Shown one piece after another: positions 16,253 through 25,341 of a stretch of 64,000 nt of DNA. Position numbers and translations under genes: made by a program. Positions within the stretch are counted from its first letter, which is position 1, and each line of letters starts with the position of its first letter. The notes under the pieces are model-generated. The model was not told the origin of the DNA. It worked only from the letters and a program-made list of their open reading frames with translations, and did not search any database. The DNA comes from Muribaculaceae bacterium (lineage in GTDB: Bacteria > Bacteroidota > Bacteroidia > Bacteroidales > Muribaculaceae): positions 297,443 to 361,442 of the forward strand of contig JAMPAX010000001.1 of assembly GCA_023667015.1 (NCBI GenBank), read 5' to 3'.

Positions 16253-17295
16253 TGAAGAATCCTCATAAAGAGCTAAGCGATATCCTGGCGGGTCTCCAAC
16301 CGGAACCCGACAGGATATTCTTGCTTACCGACACCAATGTGGAGCCTCTAATCGGCGAATACCGCATCATTTGCCGACAGCAGGCGCCAACTATCACTAT
16401 TGTCATACCTCCCGGCGAACAGAGCAAGACCCTCAGCCAAGCCTCTCGCATAGCAGAAACACTCAGTCGCGAAGGGGCCACACGCTCATCGGTAATGGTA
16501 AACATCGGCGGAGGAGTAGTCACCGACTTAGGGGGATTCACAGCCTCCATATTCAAGCGGGGTATACGCACCGTCAACGTAGCCACTACACTCTTGGGAG
16601 CCGTAGACGCAGCCATAGGAGGGAAGACAGGAGTAGACTTCTCCGGTCTTAAAAACGAACTGGGAACCTTCTGGCTCCCCTCCGGAATAGTCACCGCCAC
16701 AGACCTCCTGCCCTGCCAGCCATACGAAGTAAAGATCGATGGATATGCCGAGATGCTCAAGACAGCGATGCTCAGCGACAGCAACCTCTACCGAAGACTT
16801 CTCAACGTAGAAGACGTCATCGAAGACCCGCAGACATTAGGGAGGGCCGCAGAAAAATGCGCAGCCTTCAAAAAAATGGTAGTAGAGACCGACCCTCGAG
16901 AACAGGGACTACGCCGAATACTCAACCTTGGCCACACCTTTGGCCATGCATTTGAGAGTCATTGCAGAAAGAACGGGGTGGATATTGGACACGGCACAGC
17001 AGTGGCACACGGCCTACTGTGTACCCTCATACTAAGTAAAATCAGCTCAGGACTCAACAGCAAAGAAATAAGCCGATATCGCACAATGTTGCTGGCCAAC
17101 TATAAGCGGCTACCCATAAAATGTACAGACCGGGATTCACTGATAGAACTCATATTCCACGACAAGAAATGTGGACGGGACGGACGTCCGAGATTTGTGA
17201 CGCTCAAAGAAATCGGAGTTCCCATAGAGAGCTATATGGCCACAGATGAAGAAATCCGCAACACCATTGAGTGTTATGAGTGGATGAGTGGGTGA
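16252..17295 (+). CDS. aroB: 3-Dehydroquinate synthase
   Basis: Second enzyme of the shikimate pathway, converting DAHP to 3-dehydroquinate with NAD and a divalent metal. The 347-residue product carries GGGVVTDLGGFTASIFKRGI, the TTLLGAVDAAIGGKTGVD motif and the metal ligands in NLGHTFGHAFE and GHGTAVAHG. Its partner in the next step, aroQ, is also in this window at 19818. The last residues (ECYEWMSG) are encoded by a GAGTGTTATGAGTGGATGAG repeat that continues for about 50 bases beyond the stop. Confidence 0.95.
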   Translation: MKNPHKELSDILAGLQPEPDRIFLLTDTNVEPLIGEYRIICRQQAPTITIVIPPGEQSKTLSQASRIAETLSREGATRSSVMVNIGGGVVTDLGGFTASIFKRGIRTVNVATTLLGAVDAAIGGKTGVDFSGLKNELGTFWLPSGIVTATDLLPCQPYEVKIDGYAEMLKTAMLSDSNLYRRLLNVEDVIEDPQTLGRAAEKCAAFKKMVVETDPREQGLRRILNLGHTFGHAFESHCRKNGVDIGHGTAVAHGLLCTLILSKISSGLNSKEISRYRTMLLANYKRLPIKCTDRDSLIELIFHDKKCGRDGRPRFVTLKEIGVPIESYMATDEEIRNTIECYEWMSG

Positions 17296-17346
17296 GTGTA
17301 ATGAGTGGATGAGGGGGTGAGTGTTATGAGGGGGGTGGGTGTTATG
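17268..17346. repeat. GAGTGGATGAG / GAGTGTTATGAG repeat overlapping the aroB stop
   Basis: Imperfect units of 10-20 bases (GAGTGTTATGAGTGGATGAG, then GGGTGAGTGTAATGAGTGGA and a degraded GAGGGGGGTGGGTGTTATGAG) start in the last aroB codons and fill the gap to the converging permease gene. Confidence 0.85.
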
Positions 17347-17348
17347 AG

Positions 17349-18590
17349 TTATATGCGGAGACGGCGACGGGCGAAAGATGAGGCTGAGAAGGCTGTGATG
17401 CCACCTATAATTGCCAATGGGACTATCGTCGGAATTAAATCAGAAAGCATAACCTTCACCGGATAGGCCGTCAATATCAGATTTCCCGGGTCACCTCCGA
17501 GTTTTAAGAAACCCCAATGTTGCTGCGCCAGACACAGAGAGATACCGAGCACAATGCCTGCCAGCCCACCTATAATAGTCACAAATGCGCTCTCCCAGGC
17601 AAAGACAGAACCTATCTTCGCTTCAGACAGTCCCAGAGCATGCAAAATACGGATCTGGCGATCCTTCTCAATGACAAGCATCGACAAAGTGCTGACAATA
17701 TTAAAACCGGCCACTATCAGAATAAAGAAAAGTAGCAGAAACGTCACCCACTTCTCAATATTTACCATCCGGAAATTATCCTGCTGAGACTCCATTCGAG
17801 TAAGCACCTTCAACGACGGAGCCACATTCGCTGACACGATACCCGCCAATGACTCCTCATCCACACCCCGGGCACACTTCAGAGCTACGTATGATGCCTC
17901 CGTATCATACATGAACATATCGCGAGCTGTCTGTATAGGCACGATTACCACATCGCGGTCGAAATCACTGCGCTTAGACTCATATACCGATGAAAACCTA
18001 ACAGAATCAACCACAAACGAGCTGACTGGATTAGCCATATTGACACGTCCGAATCTGCGAGGTGCGAAAATCAATACCTTCTCACCCGGCATTGGAGAAC
18101 CCAGACCCGCCACTGCACCAATAGAAGCCACAGCAGGAGTAGACGGAAGAATGTCCCGCTCAGCAAGCATCTCAGAGGCTCTATCCTCCTTCGCAATAAT
18201 CAGAGAATCCAGTAAAGTCAACTTACTATACGCCCCCAAATCTACACCTCGCAGGGTAATCGGCATCTCATGCGAATCCCACAAAGCCAAAGCCTGATCC
18301 TCCACCACCGGCACAGCCAGCTCCACCCCCTTCAATTCCGAGAGAGCCCCGGCCAAAGAATCGCCATCAGCTATAGTCTTCCCATCGGCAGGGACTACTA
18401 CCACATCCGGAGTCAGTGAGTCGAGTTTGGAAGTCAGCACCTCCCGGAAGCCGTTGAAAACAGAGAGCACACAGATGATAGCCGCCGTGGCTACAGCCAC
18501 GCCGATAATAGAGACCAGAGCTACGGCATTCACCGCACCATGCGATTTTTTAGACCTCAGAAACCTTAAGGCCAGAGACGCTGACAGCAT
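17349..18590 (-). CDS. FtsX-like ABC permease (LolC/LolE family)
   Basis: A 413-residue inner-membrane permease with one N-terminal membrane helix (VALVSIIGVAVATAAIICVLSVFNGF), a large periplasmic MacB_PCD-like domain (about residues 45-270), and three C-terminal helices of the FtsX fold (VTFLLLFFILIVAGFNIVSTLSML, a second at ESAFVTIIGGLAGIVLGISL, a third at LIPTIVPLAIIGGITAF). The RQIRILHALGLSEAKI coupling loop resembles LolC/LolE, which pull lipoproteins out of the inner membrane. No ATPase gene is adjacent. It lies 40 bases downstream of rbfA and probably shares its transcript. Confidence 0.88.
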   Translation of the reverse strand: MLSASLALRFLRSKKSHGAVNAVALVSIIGVAVATAAIICVLSVFNGFREVLTSKLDSLTPDVVVVPADGKTIADGDSLAGALSELKGVELAVPVVEDQALALWDSHEMPITLRGVDLGAYSKLTLLDSLIIAKEDRASEMLAERDILPSTPAVASIGAVAGLGSPMPGEKVLIFAPRRFGRVNMANPVSSFVVDSVRFSSVYESKRSDFDRDVVIVPIQTARDMFMYDTEASYVALKCARGVDEESLAGIVSANVAPSLKVLTRMESQQDNFRMVNIEKWVTFLLLFFILIVAGFNIVSTLSMLVIEKDRQIRILHALGLSEAKIGSVFAWESAFVTIIGGLAGIVLGISLCLAQQHWGFLKLGGDPGNLILTAYPVKVMLSDLIPTIVPLAIIGGITAFSASSFARRRLRI

Positions 18591-18630
18591 TAGAAAGGTC
18601 TAAAAAAACGTTAAATCGAGGATTGCACTA

Positions 18631-18966
18631 TTACTTCTCAAGGAGCCTGTCAATATTCTCAATATAATCCAAAGAATCATCAAGGAAAAACTCCAAATCG
18701 GGACATTTTCTCAAAGCATCCTTCACCTTCGAAGCCAGCTCGTATCTTACGGTTTTAGCTTGTCCCTGAATATTCAGAAGAATCTCTGCAGCACGCTCAG
18801 AGGGGAAAATACTGAGGTATACCCTGGCAAGACTCAGATCGGGAGTGACGCGAACGGTGCTGACACTGACCAGCACACCACCGAGTTTCGCCGTCTGACG
18901 GCGAAAAATTTCACCAAGCTCCTTCTGCAGAAGACGTGATATTTTTGCAAGACGTTTACTTTCCAT
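18631..18966 (-). CDS. rbfA: Ribosome-binding factor A
   Basis: Small KH-domain protein (111 residues) that binds the 30S subunit during late 16S maturation and is needed for cold growth. The start ESKRLAKISRLLQKELGEIF and the central VRVTPDLSLARVYLSIFP are diagnostic, as is the C-terminal LEFFLDDSLDYIENIDRLL. It heads a probable two-gene operon with the LolC-like permease. Confidence 0.94.
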   Translation of the reverse strand: MESKRLAKISRLLQKELGEIFRRQTAKLGGVLVSVSTVRVTPDLSLARVYLSIFPSERAAEILLNIQGQAKTVRYELASKVKDALRKCPDLEFFLDDSLDYIENIDRLLEK

Positions 18967-19092
18967 AACTTAATCTTTATTTATTCAGCCCATTACCTCA
19001 CTTACACCTTGGAGATACTCCTTAGATATATATAAGATATATATATGATAACGTGTGGAGATATGCTTACATTCAAGATGGGCTCCATAGAA

Positions 19093-19752
19093 TTAACGCT
19101 TTTTTGGCGTGTTTCGTTTGCGAATAAGCGACAAACCATCGCGAATAGGAAGAATTACTACCTCCACCTCATCGTCTGCGGCCACCAGGTCATTAAAACT
19201 CTTAACACCGAGGGTCTGTGGGTCGTGGAACTCCTCCCCGACCACACGCCCGTCCCAGAGAGAATTATCTACAAGAATATATCCCCCCGGAGGCACCAGA
19301 CGTTTCGCCTCAACATAGAAATCCGGATAGGAACGCTTATCAGCATCAATAAAGACCATATCAAACGAAGCGTCCTGCATCGAGCGCATGATAGCCAACG
19401 CCTCACCGATACGAAGTTCTATAAGGTCACCATAGGGGGAAGCATCGAAATTCGAGCGGATGAAATCTTCAAGCTCATCGTTAGCCTCAATAGTAGTCAG
19501 ACTGCACTTCAAGAGATCTGCTACATCGGACTCTGCCAGTCCCTCAGCCAAACAGAGAGCTGAATACCCCGTAAAGGTACCTAATTCCAGAATTCTACTC
19601 GGACGAATCATCTGCACCATCATCTTCAGGAGGCGCCCCTGAAGATGGCCCGAACACATACGACCGTGCACCATCTGCAGATTCGACTCCCTGACGAGAC
19701 GATGCAACTGTTGGGGTTCAGGCGAGATATGCGATTCGATATAATCCAACAT
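19093..19752 (-). CDS. Class I O-methyltransferase (CCoAOMT/TrmR-like)
   Basis: A 219-residue SAM-dependent methyltransferase. Motif I is ILELGTFTGYSALCLA (about residue 55), followed by the acidic strand LTTIEAND, and DMVFIDADKRSYPDFY, whose Asp residues bind the metal in the caffeoyl-CoA/catechol OMT family, then LVPPGGYILVDNSLWDGRV. Bacterial members include TrmR, which methylates 5-hydroxyuridine 34 in tRNA. In Bacteroidetes this gene is commonly near aroQ and rbfA, as here, but its true substrate is not shown by the sequence. It lies 65 bases downstream of aroQ. Confidence 0.9.
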   Translation of the reverse strand: MLDYIESHISPEPQQLHRLVRESNLQMVHGRMCSGHLQGRLLKMMVQMIRPSRILELGTFTGYSALCLAEGLAESDVADLLKCSLTTIEANDELEDFIRSNFDASPYGDLIELRIGEALAIMRSMQDASFDMVFIDADKRSYPDFYVEAKRLVPPGGYILVDNSLWDGRVVGEEFHDPQTLGVKSFNDLVAADDEVEVVILPIRDGLSLIRKRNTPKKR

Positions 19753-19817
19753 ATTTTAGGTAAGAGGTATTAGTTATGAGTTACGAAGCAGGCCCAATAA
19801 AGCTGTCAGAAGAACTA

Positions 19818-20252
19818 TTACGAGACAAGATACCCGATAGCGGCTCGATATCCGCTAATGCCGATACCGGAGATTAGGGCCGTCGCAGCTTCGGCAGTGA
19901 CCGAATTGCGTCGCCATTGGTCGCGAGCATTGACATTGCTCAGATGCACCTCAATGACGGGAACAGAGCAATCGCGGATAGCATCAGCGATAGCGTAGGA
20001 ATAATGAGCATAAGCACCGGGATTAATAACGATACCGGCGACATCTCCGCCAGAGCGAGCCTCATCATCGGCAAGTTGTATTTGATTGATGATCTCCCCT
20101 TCCGAGTTAGATTGGAAGAAGAGCAAAGCGACATCAGGGAACTCAGCATCTAAAGCATTATTGATATCATTGAGAGAGGAAGACCCATAATATTCCGGGT
20201 CACGAAGACCGAGACGGTTAAGATTAGGGCCATTAATAATGAAGACTTTCAT
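19818..20252 (-). CDS. aroQ: 3-Dehydroquinate dehydratase, type II
   Basis: Third step of the shikimate pathway, forming a dodecamer in the cytoplasm. The 144-residue product has INGPNLNRLG with the flexible loop LRDPEYYG (the catalytic Tyr), SNSEGEIINQI, INPGAYAHYSYAIADAI and VEVHLSNVNARDQWRRNS with the catalytic His. Its aroB partner is 2.5 kb away on the opposite strand. Confidence 0.95.
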   Translation of the reverse strand: MKVFIINGPNLNRLGLRDPEYYGSSSLNDINNALDAEFPDVALLFFQSNSEGEIINQIQLADDEARSGGDVAGIVINPGAYAHYSYAIADAIRDCSVPVIEVHLSNVNARDQWRRNSVTAEAATALISGIGISGYRAAIGYLVS

Positions 20253-20265
20253 AGCAGCGGAAATT

Positions 20266-20358
20266 AAGTATTAAGTATGAGTTATGAGCGATGAAGTAAC
20301 AGAGACGGAGCTTTAACGAAGTATTAAGTATGAGTTATGAGTGATGAAGTCACAGAGA
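20266..20358. repeat. 53-bp-period tandem duplication upstream of aroQ
   Basis: A 40-base block starting AAGTATTAAGTATGAGTT occurs at 20266 and again at 20319 with two mismatches. It is followed to about 20425 by TTATAAGATCTATAAAA-type units. The stretch lies between aroQ and the terminator of tRNA-Asp and contains no gene. Confidence 0.85.
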
Positions 20359-20442
20359 AGAAGTTTATAAGATCTATAAAATTTACAAGATTTATAAGAC
20401 TCATAAATTTATAAGATCTATAAAAGCGAAACTATGGTTAAA

Positions 20443-20483
20443 CAAAAAAGAGTAGCAAGTAACCGAAGTTAACATTGCTACTC
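20443..20483 (-). terminator. Terminator of tRNA-Asp
   Basis: GAGTAGCAA.GTAAC pairs with GTTAA.ATTGCTACTC around a CGAA loop; on the minus strand it is followed by a run of T's. Confidence 0.8.
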
Positions 20484-20498
20484 TTCCTCTCTCCTCGG

Positions 20499-20572
20499 CG
20501 GTGCGGACGGGACTCGAACCCGCGACCCCAGGCGTGACAGGCCTGTATTCTAACCGGCTGAACTACCGCACC
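20499..20572 (-). tRNA. tRNA-Asp (GTC)
   Basis: Minus-strand cloverleaf of 74 bases. The acceptor stem is GGTGCGG/CCGCACC with discriminator G, the T-arm is GCGGGTTCGAGTCCCGT, and the anticodon loop is CTGTCAC with anticodon GTC. CCA is not encoded. Confidence 0.95.
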
Positions 20573-20622
20573 AGAAAATATGTCTTTTTGCTTTCAGAAC
20601 TCTTATGTCCCGTTTGCGAGTG

Positions 20623-20654
20623 CAAAGTTACGACAAGTTTCCGGTTCCACCAAA
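20623..20654 (-). promoter_or_regulatory. Promoter of tRNA-Asp
   Basis: On the minus strand TTTG (20654-20651), 20 bases, TAACTTTG (20630-20623). Confidence 0.75.
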
Positions 20655-20755
20655 TTTTTTCGCAACTTTTTTTTGAAAAAATTTAATTATTTTCAATCAC
20701 CCCCTGGAAATCTTACTGTTACAATCGAAGATTTTTCAAGAAAATTTCGCTCTTC

Positions 20756-21721
20756 TTAGCGGAACACCTGTCGGAGATCTGAACCGATATCCTGCATGAA
20801 GCTCCGCAGGGGATCACGTACCGGTTTGAATGGCTTATCAACGTCCTTACCGGCAACTACGCGCAGACACTTCGGACGACAACTCAACCTCACCATCTTT
20901 CCGGGATTGATCACTTCCCCATCGATATGGGCAGGATCATCATCAAGTCTCGAGATATCTACTCTCGACACTCTGAAAGTGTCAACAAGGAGATTCTTAT
21001 CTATCTGCCCTGAGAGGAGCTGAAAGCCCGCCAGAGCCTGCTGAAGCATTGACCCGTCGTGGATGACGGTGACATCAAGCAGTCCATCGGTAAGCGAAGC
21101 ATAGGGCGCTATATAGGCATTATTGCCATACTGCGAAGCATTGCATACTGCCACTACCATTGCCTTCTCCGTAATGACCTTCCCCTCTATTGAGATTCCA
21201 TATACTTTCGGAGAAAACTTTAGAAACTCCAACAACGCGCTTTTGACATACGACATTCTGCCTCGACGCTTCTCATGAGAAAACTTCTCAGTCACTGCTG
21301 CGTCAAACCCCATACCGAAAGTACAGAAGAAGTTTCTATCGTTGGCCACGCCGCAATCGATATCTACAATCTTGCCATCGGCGATAACATCTACCGCCTG
21401 GCGGAAATCCTGAGGGATACCCAGTGAGCGAGCAAGGCCATTCCCTGAGCCGCAAGGGATGATAGCCATAGGCACCTGAGTGTCGCAAAGCGTGCGGGCA
21501 GTCTCATTGACCGTACCGTCGCCACCGGCGACTACCACACAAGTTATACCCTCATCGATAGCTTCACGAATCATCTGTGGAGCCTGATTCGGACCGGTAG
21601 TCACCCGGCAGACCACCTCAAAATCCTTCGGTGCAAGGGCCGAACGCAGTAATTCCGGCAGATGCTCCTTAGAGCGAGTGCCGGAATTAGGATTGACTAT
21701 AAGTAGCGCGCGATTTTTCAT
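20756..21721 (-). CDS. Diacylglycerol kinase-family lipid kinase
   Basis: A 321-residue cytosolic or membrane-peripheral lipid kinase of the DagK/YegS/sphingosine-kinase family. It has the N-terminal VNPNSGT motif (residues about 9-15), the nucleotide-binding VVVAGGDGTVNETA (about 65) and PCGSGNGLARSLGIP (about 90), then the DAG-kinase C-terminal half. The substrate could be diacylglycerol, a sphingoid base or another lipid; Bacteroidales make sphingolipids, so that option is open. The ATG at 21721 is used rather than a GTG three bases earlier. It follows the tyrosine autokinase gene by 25 bases on the same strand. Confidence 0.9.
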   Translation of the reverse strand: MKNRALLIVNPNSGTRSKEHLPELLRSALAPKDFEVVCRVTTGPNQAPQMIREAIDEGITCVVVAGGDGTVNETARTLCDTQVPMAIIPCGSGNGLARSLGIPQDFRQAVDVIADGKIVDIDCGVANDRNFFCTFGMGFDAAVTEKFSHEKRRGRMSYVKSALLEFLKFSPKVYGISIEGKVITEKAMVVAVCNASQYGNNAYIAPYASLTDGLLDVTVIHDGSMLQQALAGFQLLSGQIDKNLLVDTFRVSRVDISRLDDDPAHIDGEVINPGKMVRLSCRPKCLRVVAGKDVDKPFKPVRDPLRSFMQDIGSDLRQVFR

Positions 21722-21746
21722 CACTACGTTGACTTTATTTCAGAAT

Positions 21747-24197
21747 TCATTTACTCTTCTGCCCGTAGCCATAGTTATAGTAGCTCCTTTTGCTGTAGCC
21801 GTAGCCATAGCGATAGGAATATCCATAGCGAGAGCCGGTCACGGAGTCGTTGAGGATTACGGACATATTGGGATACTTCTTCTCGCTGTAGAGGCGCTCA
21901 AGATGGTCGAGCATGACGCGTTCGAACAGACCTACACGAACCACGAAGAAAGTGCGGTCGCACACCTGAGCTACGATCTGAGCGTCGGCCATCATCTCCA
22001 CAGGAGGACAGTCGAGGATTACGTATTCGTACTCTGAGCGCAGGTATTCTATAAGGTTGGAGAAGCGCTGAGTTTCGAGAAGCTCGGTGGGGTTGGGAGG
22101 GATAGCACCTACGGGAAGGATATCAAGACCTTCAGCGAAGGCATTCCTCTGGATTACGGGGTCGACATCGTGGATAGCGCCGGCAAGATAAGTAGCAAGA
22201 CCCTTATGGGGAGCGCTCACAAAGCGGGAAAGAGAAGCGCGGCGGAGGTCGCAGTCTACCAGGAGGACCTTACGATGTTTGATAGCCAGCGAAATACCGA
22301 GGTTGACACTGACGAAAGTCTTACCGGAACCGGGGTTGAACGACGTCAGCATGACCACCGTCGGGGTTGAGTCGGCAGTAATGAAATTGACATTAGTACG
22401 CAATACGCGGAAAGCCTCGTTGACCAAGTCGCGGTTACCTTCCTCCACTACGACATCGCGGAGCACAGACTTACGGTCACGGCGATGCTTTGGATCTTTG
22501 AAATAGGATACCGACAGCTTGGAGGTATGCTTGAACTTGGGAATTTCTCCGATGACGGGGAGGTGGAGCGACTCGAGGTCCTTACGACCGCGCACCTTAG
22601 AGTTGGAAGACTCCATAGCATAAGTTACACAGAACGGCAGTGCAAGACCTACAACGAAAGCAATCAGATAAATCTGCTGAGTATTCGGAGAGGTAGGGGA
22701 TCCGGAGCCGTCAGGACGACGGATTACACGGGTATTGACCTGAGTGAAAGCCTGTGAAAGCTCATTTTCCTCACGCTTCTGGAGCAGGTAGAGATAAAGA
22801 GATTCCTGCACCTTCTGTTGACGTTCGGCAGAGAGAAGAAAGCGAGCCTGGCGGGGATTGGCAGCCACGCGAGCTGTAGCACTCTGCTCATTGCGTTCAA
22901 GGTTTGAGATTGAAGTAGTCAGCGACACTTCCTGATTATCGATAGAAGAGAGAATCGAGCGACGCAGAGCAGCGAGTCGAGAGTCATATTCCTGAACGAT
23001 GGGGTTTGATTCAGAAGAGTTGTCCACGCGTGCATTGCGTTGCATCATTGCAGTGTTATACTCAGTAATCAACCCCTCAATATTGGAATTGGAAAGACCT
23101 GTATTGACGGGGAGCACCTGGTTTTTACCCTCAGTTGTCACATAATTTCTCAGATAGCGAGCCATCTGGAGCTGATTGTTGAGAGCAAGAATCTGGTTGG
23201 CAGTCTGGTTGCTCTCCTGCATATACAAGTTGGAGGCCTGAGAGACATCGGGGATAAGATTACTACTCTTGAAGTTCGAAATAGAGCCGTCTACGCTACC
23301 GAGCTCAGCTTCAACAGCGGTGAGACGCTCAGTAATAAATCTATTGGTATTGGCTACAACCTGAGCCTTAGCGTTAATCCAATTCTGATTATAAGCCTCA
23401 ATAAGAGCCGTCAGCACATCGTTAGCACGAGTCTGGCTAGGGTCTACACACGTAATATCTACGACGTTACTTTTCTTCTGCGGGCTGGAGATGTTGACTT
23501 CTCCGAGATATTTATTTACGGCATTCTTGAGAGGGAGTTTTATGACGATGAGGTCATACTCGACGCCGGGCTGATAGAACGGTGAAGCATCAAACTTGAT
23601 AGGGCCGACGGAAGTAGCCAGAGAAGAGCCTAGGCGTATTTGCGAGCCGGAGACCAACGAACGATTGTTGACTATTGCCTCTTGAAGATCTATATCTCCA
23701 TTGGCATTAACATGGAACTTAATAGTCGCACCCTCCTCGCGGGGCATAGCATCGAAAGAGACGATAACCGGGACATCCTTGCCATAGAGAACCTTATCGT
23801 GGAACATACCGGGCGTCCGGTAGCATACATCGATACCGAGTTTTTCGACAACTACCTGCATAAGGTCCGGCGACTTCAGAGCAACCATCTCATCTTCGAT
23901 GACCGTATTGGTACTCTTAATACCCAACTCCTCAAAGTCAATACTCGAAGCACCCATAGGACTCTGGGCGTCATCGCGAATCATTACCTGGCAAGAGGAC
24001 GTATATAGAGGCACTGTCGACTGCAGGTAAAGCCAAGCGATACCTACACAAACAACAAGAGAGAGGACTATCCAGTACCAATGTTTAAGTGTAATCACCA
24101 GAACGTCAGCAATATTAACCATATTGACGTTCGGTTTTTTCAACCCGAGAGAGTGAGCGGCCTCAGGGGCGTGAGGTGTTTCCGTCAAATCCGCCAT
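21747..24197 (-). CDS. Wzc-like polysaccharide co-polymerase / tyrosine autokinase
   Basis: An 816-residue inner-membrane protein controlling polysaccharide chain length and export. It has a Wzz domain with membrane segments near residue 40 (WYWIVLSLVVCVGIAWLYL) and 515 (IYLIAFVVGLALPFCVTYA), a long periplasmic coiled-coil region between, and a cytoplasmic BY-kinase with Walker A (FNPGSGKTFVSVNLG), Walker A' (KVLLVDCDLRR) and Walker B (YVILDCPPV). The tail is a tyrosine cluster (YGYSYRYGYGYSKRSYYNYGYG), the autophosphorylation site region. No wza export gene or glycan synthesis cluster flanks it, so its polysaccharide partner must be elsewhere. It has its own promoter. Confidence 0.94.
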   Translation of the reverse strand: MADLTETPHAPEAAHSLGLKKPNVNMVNIADVLVITLKHWYWIVLSLVVCVGIAWLYLQSTVPLYTSSCQVMIRDDAQSPMGASSIDFEELGIKSTNTVIEDEMVALKSPDLMQVVVEKLGIDVCYRTPGMFHDKVLYGKDVPVIVSFDAMPREEGATIKFHVNANGDIDLQEAIVNNRSLVSGSQIRLGSSLATSVGPIKFDASPFYQPGVEYDLIVIKLPLKNAVNKYLGEVNISSPQKKSNVVDITCVDPSQTRANDVLTALIEAYNQNWINAKAQVVANTNRFITERLTAVEAELGSVDGSISNFKSSNLIPDVSQASNLYMQESNQTANQILALNNQLQMARYLRNYVTTEGKNQVLPVNTGLSNSNIEGLITEYNTAMMQRNARVDNSSESNPIVQEYDSRLAALRRSILSSIDNQEVSLTTSISNLERNEQSATARVAANPRQARFLLSAERQQKVQESLYLYLLQKREENELSQAFTQVNTRVIRRPDGSGSPTSPNTQQIYLIAFVVGLALPFCVTYAMESSNSKVRGRKDLESLHLPVIGEIPKFKHTSKLSVSYFKDPKHRRDRKSVLRDVVVEEGNRDLVNEAFRVLRTNVNFITADSTPTVVMLTSFNPGSGKTFVSVNLGISLAIKHRKVLLVDCDLRRASLSRFVSAPHKGLATYLAGAIHDVDPVIQRNAFAEGLDILPVGAIPPNPTELLETQRFSNLIEYLRSEYEYVILDCPPVEMMADAQIVAQVCDRTFFVVRVGLFERVMLDHLERLYSEKKYPNMSVILNDSVTGSRYGYSYRYGYGYSKRSYYNYGYGQKSK

Positions 24198-24267
24198 ACG
24201 ACGATATATATATTAAGATATTTTTAAATACTAAAAATAAAAGTTAAACAAAAGGCAATAATCGCGG

Positions 24268-24298
24268 CAAAATTAACAAAATTTGGTGGATTGTCAAA
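24268..24298 (-). promoter_or_regulatory. Promoter of the tyrosine autokinase operon
   Basis: On the minus strand TTTG (24298-24295), 19 bases, TAATTTTG (24275-24268). Leader about 65 bases. Confidence 0.75.
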
Positions 24299-24365
24299 AA
24301 TACGAATCAGAATCTTGAAAAAATTCGGCTTGGAGGGCCGGGGAGTGGCTTGGAAGGCCGGGGCC

Positions 24366-25277
24366 TCAGTCGGTGACGGAGGTGATGTGGCGGCCGGAGA
24401 GGTCGTAGGTCTGCCGGCGCAAATACCAACCTAAGGCTTCGTAGTCCTTGCCAAATTCAGCTTGCTTCTCTACGCTTATTGGCTCGCCGATTGTCACCCG
24501 CATTGGCTTACCCCTCTTCTTGAAGAGTTCACGAGGGAGCATCGCTGACCGCATCTGCCAGAAATGATGCCCTAAGAAGTTGAAAAGCTTCGAATTGTTG
24601 CCATGGAAATAAATAGGAATCACCGGCACCTTAGCCTTGGCTATCAGCTGGAGGATAGTGGGTTGCCAGGGACGGTCGGAGAGTATCCCATCCTTATCGG
24701 TCTTACTCATAGCACCGGCGGGGAAGAAACCCATCGGTTCGCCATTCTTCAACTGTTTGAGAGCCTCGCGAATGCCGAGAACTGACACACGGCGCTTCTC
24801 AGGATCATCAGAAGCCCAGGCATCAACAGCGATAAAATTCGGTCGCATAGCCGTCAGTTTATTGAGAATCATATTGACCATCACCTTAAATTCAGGTCTC
24901 ACTTGCGTGACTATATAAATTAGAGCTATGCCATCGAGCGACCCGAAAGGATGGTTGCTGACAGTGATATACGGTCCGGACTTGAAACGTTCGAGAATCT
25001 CGAAATTGTCTACTTGGAGTTTTACTCTGAAATCATCCTCTATCAGGTGTTTCACAAACTCCGGACCCGGGGTCTTTGCCCAGCGGGAATGCACCCTGTT
25101 GACCTCGTCAAACTGCAAAAGATGCATCACCCACTCCACGAGCTTAGGATGCTTCTTAAGAGCCGGGACAGCCTCCGAAAGGTCACGGAAATTTATAGCG
25201 TCGGGACGCACTTCAAGACCCGGATACTCATCGAAAGTATAGATAGTTTCGCCGAATTCGTTCTGTCTTGTTTCCAT
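24366..25277 (-). CDS. PlsC-like glycerol/lysolipid acyltransferase
   Basis: A 303-residue acyltransferase. The catalytic HX4D motif is NHPFGSLDG at about residue 109, followed by the acyl-acceptor motif FFPAGAMSK (about 186) and a third block VPVIPIYFHGNN. Length exceeds simple PlsC because of an 85-residue N-terminal extension, as in the hemolysin-type/ornithine-lipid or glycine-lipid O-acyltransferases of Bacteroidetes (OlsA/GlsA). No N-acyltransferase partner is adjacent, so a phosphatidate role is equally possible. It is downstream of the PAP2-CDP-alcohol transferase operon but separated from it by a GAATTAG repeat. Confidence 0.87.
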   Translation of the reverse strand: METRQNEFGETIYTFDEYPGLEVRPDAINFRDLSEAVPALKKHPKLVEWVMHLLQFDEVNRVHSRWAKTPGPEFVKHLIEDDFRVKLQVDNFEILERFKSGPYITVSNHPFGSLDGIALIYIVTQVRPEFKVMVNMILNKLTAMRPNFIAVDAWASDDPEKRRVSVLGIREALKQLKNGEPMGFFPAGAMSKTDKDGILSDRPWQPTILQLIAKAKVPVIPIYFHGNNSKLFNFLGHHFWQMRSAMLPRELFKKRGKPMRVTIGEPISVEKQAEFGKDYEALGWYLRRQTYDLSGRHITSVTD

Positions 25278-25284
25278 AGCATTT

Positions 25285-25341
25285 TGGAATTAGGGATTAG
25301 GAAAGAGGAATTAGGAATTAGGAATTAGGAATTAGGAATTA
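25285..25341. repeat. GGAATTA tandem repeat
   Basis: About seven imperfect 7-base units (GGAATTA, GGGATTA, GGAAAGA) fill the gap between the PAP2 gene and the acyltransferase gene. Confidence 0.9.
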
